Shown here in pieces: positions 59,129 through 64,000 of a stretch of 64,000 nucleotides of DNA. The DNA lies in contig NW_006495648.1 of the NCBI RefSeq assembly GCF_000471905.2, positions 414,511 to 478,510 on the forward strand, in the 5' to 3' direction. The notes beneath the pieces were generated by a model. That model saw only the letters and a program-made list of their open reading frames with translations. It ran no database searches and was not told the DNA's origin. A program made the translations under genes and the position numbers. The stretch's first letter is position 1. Each line of letters starts with the position of its first letter. The stretch comes from Amborella trichopoda (lineage: Eukaryota; Streptophyta; Magnoliopsida; Amborellales; Amborellaceae).

Positions 59129-59888
59129 TCTCCTCTTCCTTCTTCTCCCCCCTCTCTTATTTCTTCTCTCTCCTTCCGCCTATTCCCTCCTTCTCTTTAA
59201 CCATTCCTCCGTTACTCTTTCGTTCAATCAAGAGGGATTCAGGTTAGCATCTCATGGCAGTCTTGTCGTCTAGCCATAATGTTGTTGCGCTAGGTTCTCT
59301 TGGCCCTCTTTACTGCCACAACAGACCGACCATCGTGCTTAGCTAGTTGATATTGGCAATAACATCTAACAGCAATCCTGCGACCTGATCTTAGTTACCG
59401 ATCCCGTTTCGCTAGCATATTATGCCAATCATCCACTAGCCTAGTTACTACTCTGATCTTCTCGCTTGGTCGAATTCTTCTCTCCCCCCGTTTTTCTTTC
59501 TTCTTTTTGAATACTCATGCTTGTGTTTGTTCATCAAAGAGGAAAAGGGTGAGGCCTGACCCACCTGTCCCATAACCTTTGTCATATCTGTGTGTGATTG
59601 CAAGAAAGTAGAAAATAAGAAGAATACGAGCTAAGGGAGGTGATTCCAAACCAGTTTTAATACTGGGGGGCTTTCTTCGTGATCTAAGAGGGCACCCATG
59701 TGAGTAAGCCCAAGTAAGTCCCGAACCCACCTTTAAATTCCTCTCCCACCGGTTGGCAACACCTGCTCACGTTTTTTAATGAGGTTCCCGAGAGAGTGAT
59801 CTCACAAATGTTCCTGGTCTCCCTTAAAACCCGAGACATGTGTCGCCCGATCATCTAGATCCGGAGGGTGAGATCAGGCACCTAACCA

Positions 59889-59893
59889 GTGGT
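59889..59893. repeat. Target site duplication of element F, right copy (gtggt)
   Basis: It follows F's LTR end cctaacca. It pairs with gcagt at 43786-43790 and agrees with the uninterrupted sequence of related gag copies. Confidence 0.68.
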
Positions 59894-60380
59894 AAGCCAG
59901 TCAGCGGGAGGCCAGCATGCCCTGACTGAACTCAACTCTTGTATGTTGATCGTGTTTGGATCGGTTCTCGACGGTCTTGGAACCGTGGCTGCTGAGCGCT
60001 TGGGTCTTTTTCTATAATAGTTACCAAAGTACAGGGCTCATGGATCTTTCTTCAGGCTTCATTGTTTGTAGGGGGTAGAAGGGATTCAGGTAAAGAGGGT
60101 CATCAGAGTTGGTTGTTTTGACTGTCTTGGTCACCTCCCTAGTCAAAATTTATAGACCTCTATCACGTTTAGCCTTGATATTTTGATAGAACTCACACCA
60201 AAACTGCGATCTAAGCCACGACTGGTTAGCTCTTTTGGCACAGGAGAGATCTGTCTCCATTAGGTGTAGGAACTGAAGTCATCTTGGACCGAGGAGGATG
60301 AAGGACTCGATCTTTTATCAGGTCGATGCTCTGATGTCTCTTGTGGTCTCGTGAGACACGACCAAAATGACGGGGTTGGT
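59894..60380 (-). pseudogene. Element E gag, N-terminal end (fossil)
   Basis: The minus strand carries the family's gag start region, with the gagttcagtcagggcatgct block near 59915-59937 that matches 48447-48466 of F. It continues at 43790 on the other side of F. It is broken. Confidence 0.7.
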
Positions 60381-61388
60381 TCAGGATGATACTCTTAGGG
60401 AAAACCTTCGAGTACCAAGGTTGAAGGTGCTTGCTCGATGAAGAAGGAGTGGGACGGAGGAGGGTTGATTCATAAGGAGACCTGAGTCGAGGGCGAGAGG
60501 GCGTTTATGATGGCGACGCGTGTGCACCCCTTGAAGAAAGGTCATGGATGACCTGGGAGTCAACCCGGGTTCGAGCAAGTGGTCTGGCAAGTGTCTGTAA
60601 GAGAACCGGTGTAGGCCTATCCCTTACAGGGTGCATTTGTTTGTGTAGAGTAGGAGGACGAGAAGGTCGTCTCCTATGTACTTGGGTTAGCATGGCAATG
60701 GTGTTGCCTCGAGCAGTGAAATGCATATGAGTAGCGTGCGTAGGACCTGGCCTTAGAAGGTTCGATCTTGAACACGGACTCGAGGTAACAGAGGGATTGC
60801 CCCGAGGTGTGGCTCGAGTAGGTAACTCACGAGCCTTGTGGTGCGTGTGAGGGATAGAGACCGTGGGGTTTTCGCCTCGAGATGTTGAGCTTCTAGGGAT
60901 AAAGACCAATGGTGCAGAAATGTGGGGGGTAGCCCTATGGCGACCCACAAAAGCAATGCCCGCTTGTTTGCCTTTTGCAGAAAGGGATTGGGCAGCCTTC
61001 CGACGTACTTCAGAAACACGATCGAAAAATGACTTGTCGGTGGCTGAGTGCATACTTTGTAGGGCAACAAAAGTGCTGCCGATGTAGGGTGCTTTGATGG
61101 AATTTCCACCAGAGTAAGGAGATAGGGAGTGAGGGACTTTTAAGTCCTGCCTCAGACCGATCCAGGTTAAGACCTAGGAGCTAGAAAAGGTCTTTGCTTA
61201 AGAAAATGGTTGAGAACGAAGTCAAAGGAACTTTTTCCCTAAGGACACTCTCGAATACGAGGATAAGAAAATCCCCGATCTGGATAAATGGGTTACAGAA
61301 CCCACAAGCCAATGTTAAAAGATAATGAAAGCAGATAATAAAAGAAGAAACTAGACAAACAAGAACAATCCAACTAAGGGGTAGTAAG
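60381..61388 (-). pseudogene. Element E leader with the longest pre-gag ORF copy
   Basis: On the minus strand an open region of about 180 codons spans 61053-60505. It has E-V-R-R-K-A-A-Q-S-L-S-A-K-G-K-Q near its start, then a Ser/Thr/Pro/His/Arg-rich body with repeated R-x-P-x-R motifs. The homologous region in F, D and A lies between primer-binding site and gag. It is basic, low in hydrophobic residues and shows no membrane segment. It may be an RNA-binding leader protein or a Gag extension; that is inference. Confidence 0.62.
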
Positions 61389-61406
61389 TCCTCAGTGGAG
61401 TCGCCA
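61389..61406 (-). other. Element E primer-binding site
   Basis: The minus strand reads tggcgactccactgagga, three bases inside the LTR end at 61410. Confidence 0.85.
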
Positions 61407-62190
61407 AGTTGGTTAGGAGCCTCGATCTTTCCCTCTGGATCGTCTGGGGATTGGGCGGCGTGCGTCTCGGGTTTTGAGGGAAGACCCGAGACGTTTCTGA
61501 GATCGCTCTCATGAGAACCTTATTCGAGGATGGGGGCAAGTGTTACCAACTGGTGAGAGAGGAATTCAAAGGTGGGTTCGGGACTTACTCGGGCTGACTC
61601 GCATGGTCGCCCTCTTAGATCACGAAGAAAGCCCCTTAATAATAAATATGGTTCAAAATAGCCTCCCTTGGCTTGTATTCTTCTTCATATATGGCAAAGG
61701 TTATAAGACATGTGGGCCAGACCTCACCCTTTTCCTCTTAATGAATGTACACAAGCATGCTCATTTAAAAAGAAGAAGAGAAGAAAGACAAGGGAGAGAA
61801 GAATTCGACTAAGCGAGACAATCGGAGCGGTGACTAGGCTGGTGGATAATTGGCCTGACGTGGTTGCAAAAAGGGCTCGATAACTAAGACCGACTCATAG
61901 AATCACTACTAGACGTCATTACCAATACCAACTAGCCAGACATGATGGTCAGTCTGTCGTGGCAATAAAGTGGGCTAAGTAATCTTAGCACATCAACATT
62001 ACGGCTAGATGATAAGACTACCATGAGAGGTTAACCTCAATCCCTCTTAGTCGAATGAAGGAGTGGCAGAATTAAGGCTATTAGTAATGAATAAGATGAG
62101 AAGAAAGAAAAGAAAGAAGGAGGGAGAAGAGAGGAAGAGAAGAGTATGAAGGGCGAGAGGATAAAAGAAAAAAGAGGGAAGGAAGGTGAT

Positions 62191-62781
62191 GTAGGGGCTA
62201 AACATTGCTGACTATACTAGGAGGAAGAGAGAGAAAACCAGTCGGCACTAAGTTTCACTGACTGATAAAAGAGGAGAGACAAAACCAGTCGGTGCTAAGC
62301 TTCATTGACTGGCAGAAGAGGAGAGAGAAAATCAGTCGATGTTAGGTTTCACTGATTGACAGAAGAAGGGAGAGAAAACCAGTCGACGTTAGGTTTCACC
62401 GACTGATAGAAAAAGAGAGAGAAAACTAGTTGGCATTAGCTTTTATCGATTGACAAAAGAAGAGAGAGAAAACCAGTCAGTGCTTGGTCTCATCGACTAT
62501 GACAGAAGAAAGAGAAAACCAACCGACCCTTGGCCTCATCAGTTGTTATAGAAGAAAGAGCAAACCAACCGGTGCTAGATCTCATCGATTGTGAGAGAAG
62601 AAAGAGGAAACCAATCGGTGCTAGGCATCATCGGTTGTGACAGAAGAAAGAGGAAACTACCTAGTGTTGGGTCTCATCGCTTGTGTAGAAGAAAGAGAAA
62701 ATGAACTAGTGCTAAGCCTCACTGGTTATGACTAAAGAAAGAGAATACCAACCGGTGCTAAGCCTCACTGGTTGTGACAGA
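62191..62781. repeat. Hairpin minisatellite in element E 5' LTR (about 13 units)
   Basis: Units match 29561-30153 in order, with arms such as cagtcg/cgactg and cagtc/gactg, and aacc-gtg/cac-ggtt in the last unit. Many arms differ from the 3' LTR copy. Confidence 0.85.
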
Positions 62782-63225
62782 AGAAGACAAATGAAGATAG
62801 AGATGAGCAGAAAAAAAGAGAAAATGATAGAGACAAGAAGAGAGGAGAGAGAAAGAGAAGGAGATAGAGATGAGAAGAAGGGAGAGAGATAGAGATGAGA
62901 AGAAGAGAGAAAGAGATCGAGATGAGAAAGAGGAGAGGAGAGAGAAAGAGGGAGGAGAGAGAAGAAGAGAGAGAAAGAGAAAGAGATGAGAAGAGAGGAG
63001 GAGAGAGAAAGAGATAGAGATGAGAAAGAGGGGAGGAGAGAAAGATGGGAGGAGAGAGAAAGAGGGGGAGAGAGAAGAAGAGAGAAAGAGATAGAGATGA
63101 AAAGAGAGGAGGAGAGAGAAAGAGATAGAGATGAGAAAGAGAGAAGGAGAGAGAAAGAGGGGAGGAGAGAGAAAATTACCTTACCCAAGGGTATCGACCT
63201 TTTTCTTCTCTCTTCTCTGTCTCTC
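62782..63225. repeat. GA-rich tract in element E 5' LTR
   Basis: gagagagaaagagat-type low-complexity DNA, purine-rich on the plus strand and CT-rich on the element's sense strand, with a short CT run at the end. Confidence 0.88.
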
Positions 63226-63320
63226 TCTTCAAGACGTATGTAAGAACTTAAGCAAGAATGGAAATTTTATTGAATCAATAAAAAATGAACCGAGGGTCCT
63301 TTATAATTTAGCTTTACATG

Positions 63321-63330
63321 TTTATATAGA
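63321..63330 (-). promoter_or_regulatory. TATA box of element E 5' LTR
   Basis: The minus strand reads tctatataaa, with an aataaa block (gattcaataaaatttcc) about 50 bases downstream. It would be the promoter of element E's genomic RNA. Confidence 0.72.
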
Positions 63331-64000
63331 ACTGGGCTAAAACATGGGTGTATGCTAAAAAAATATCTAGAATTATAGATAACTACAATTTAATTGAATT
63401 TCAAGAAATTTTAAAAATGGGTGCAAAATGACTGTTTTACCCCTACCTAACAATGTGTGGAATTATAGAACAGTCCCTATTGTTGCTCGAGAACTTGCAT
63501 GGTCTTCCATGGCTAAACCGAGATCGTTCTGATGCCCATTTAATCGAAAGATTATTTTTTTCTTATAGGGCTTGGCATGACCATCATTTTGATATCAACT
63601 TCAAGTCATGAATTATGTTTTTGAGCCATGATCATGAGACTTGAATTTTGGATGAATCTTGAAAACATTGGATCGATTGTGTGCTTGTTCCTTAATGTTT
63701 ATTCATCATTTCTTCATTGAATTACATTGAGCATGTCATCACGATCATATTGCAATGAACAGAGCTTGATTTCGCGTCCAAATAAAGGTTTTCTCGTCTT
63801 GAGTTTTTGGCCGGAATCTTGAAATCCAGCGGTCGCAATTTACCAAAGATTTGATGCCTTTGTGTGTAAAATCCAACCATTGATCGTACGTGAGGTTTGG
63901 ACTAGTGATAGCCTCGGAGCTCACGCACATAATGCAATTAGTTTCACTCTGATCGGGTATGCAAGCGTCATGATCTGGTTGCGCGAATGAGGTGTGCTGC

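Larger units (their letters stand above)
43791..59888 (+). mobile_element. Element F (Tat/Ogre-like, plus strand), complete in outline
   Basis: LTR 43791-46973, primer-binding site, leader with pre-gag ORF, gag, protease, antisense extra-ORF remnant, tandem arrays, polypurine tract and LTR 56794-59888: 16.1 kb in all. It is inserted in E's gag with a diverged 5-bp duplication. Like E it has no visible reverse transcriptase or integrase. The structure is whole for this type; the coding regions are broken about ten or more times. The LTR pair is clearly diverged (roughly one difference in eight by eye). Confidence 0.88.
56794..59888 (+). repeat. Element F 3' LTR
   Basis: It is collinear with 43791-46973 with frequent substitutions, and ends cctaacca. 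A TATA box lies at 58096-58103, a CT tract at 58196-58428 and a hairpin array at 58429-59128. Confidence 0.92.
28768..64000 (-). mobile_element. Element E (Tat/Ogre-like, minus strand), host of element F
   Basis: The 3' LTR is at 28768-31990 and the 5' LTR at 61410 to beyond 64000; both read on the minus strand. In element order: 5' LTR, primer-binding site, leader, gag (split by F), gag-protease linker, protease, then an antisense extra ORF, polypurine tract and 3' LTR. No reverse transcriptase, RNase H or integrase motif is visible between protease and extra ORF. Without F and allowing for the missing LTR end it is about 19.7 kb. It is broken in many places; the LTRs differ at roughly one base in eight by eye, so it is old. 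Confidence 0.85.
61410..64000 (-). repeat. Element E 5' LTR (cut by window end)
   Basis: It is collinear with 28768-31360 of the 3' LTR; about 630 bases of U3 lie beyond the window. It contains the hairpin array (62191-62781), GA-rich tract (62782-63225) and TATA box (63321-63330, minus strand tctatataaa). Confidence 0.9.

Noticed and set aside
28768-59888. Giant inverted repeat between about 28.8-39.6 kb and 52.6-59.9 kb
   Set aside because: Fully explained by two members of one family in opposite orientation (E minus, F plus), one nested in the other.
60505-61109. Possible host gene (182-codon frame)
   Set aside because: Four homologous copies occur at the same place between primer-binding site and gag of A, D, E and F, so it belongs to the retroelement.
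1-64000. Host genes, tRNA, rRNA or organelle DNA
   Set aside because: Every stretch is assigned to an LTR, leader, gag/pol remnant or repeat of one of six elements. No other coding or RNA signature was seen on either strand.

Overview
The window is plant nuclear DNA made entirely of nested LTR retrotransposons. I see no host gene, tRNA, rRNA or CRISPR array. The evidence is Ty3/gypsy gag, protease, integrase and chromodomain remnants, LTRs of 1.4 to 3.2 kb with plant-type primer-binding sites (initiator tRNA-Met type and a tggcgactccactgggga type), and a plant mobile domain (PMD)-like reading frame. It looks like a large, repeat-rich flowering-plant genome; the species cannot be told from the sequence.

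I resolve six elements, named A to F here. A (plus) is the outermost, and its ends lie outside the window. B (minus, 1-17834) sits in A's 5' LTR. C (plus, 6241-13639, TSD taagg) sits in B's gag. D (plus, starts at 22365) sits in A's gag. E (minus, 28768 to past 64000) sits in D's gag-protease linker. F (plus, 43791-59888, diverged TSD gcagt/gtggt) sits in E's gag. So A contains B, which contains C; and A contains D, which contains E, which contains F, four levels deep. A, D, E and F belong to one Tat/Ogre-like family. B is a separate gag-only element. C is a Tekay/Del-like chromovirus with an assembly gap in its pol region.

Layout: 1-17834 element B with C inside; 17835-22364 the rest of A's LTR, leader and gag; 22365-28767 LTR, leader and gag of D; 28768-43790 3' LTR, antisense extra ORF, protease and gag of E; 43791-59888 all of F; 59889-64000 gag start, leader and partial 5' LTR of E. 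All coding regions are broken in several places and are fossils. C is the youngest by LTR similarity; the LTR pairs of B, E and F are clearly more diverged.

The most striking signal is not a gene. All three unrelated LTR families carry arrays of short hairpin units in or next to their LTRs. The two arms of a unit often change together, so base pairing survives while the sequence drifts. In the A/D/E/F family the arrays lie downstream of the TATA box, in the part of the LTR expected to be transcribed into the RNA leader. A second point of interest is that E and F share a layout of gag-protease plus an antisense PMD-type ORF with no visible reverse transcriptase or integrase. This suggests a non-autonomous lineage that moved in that form.
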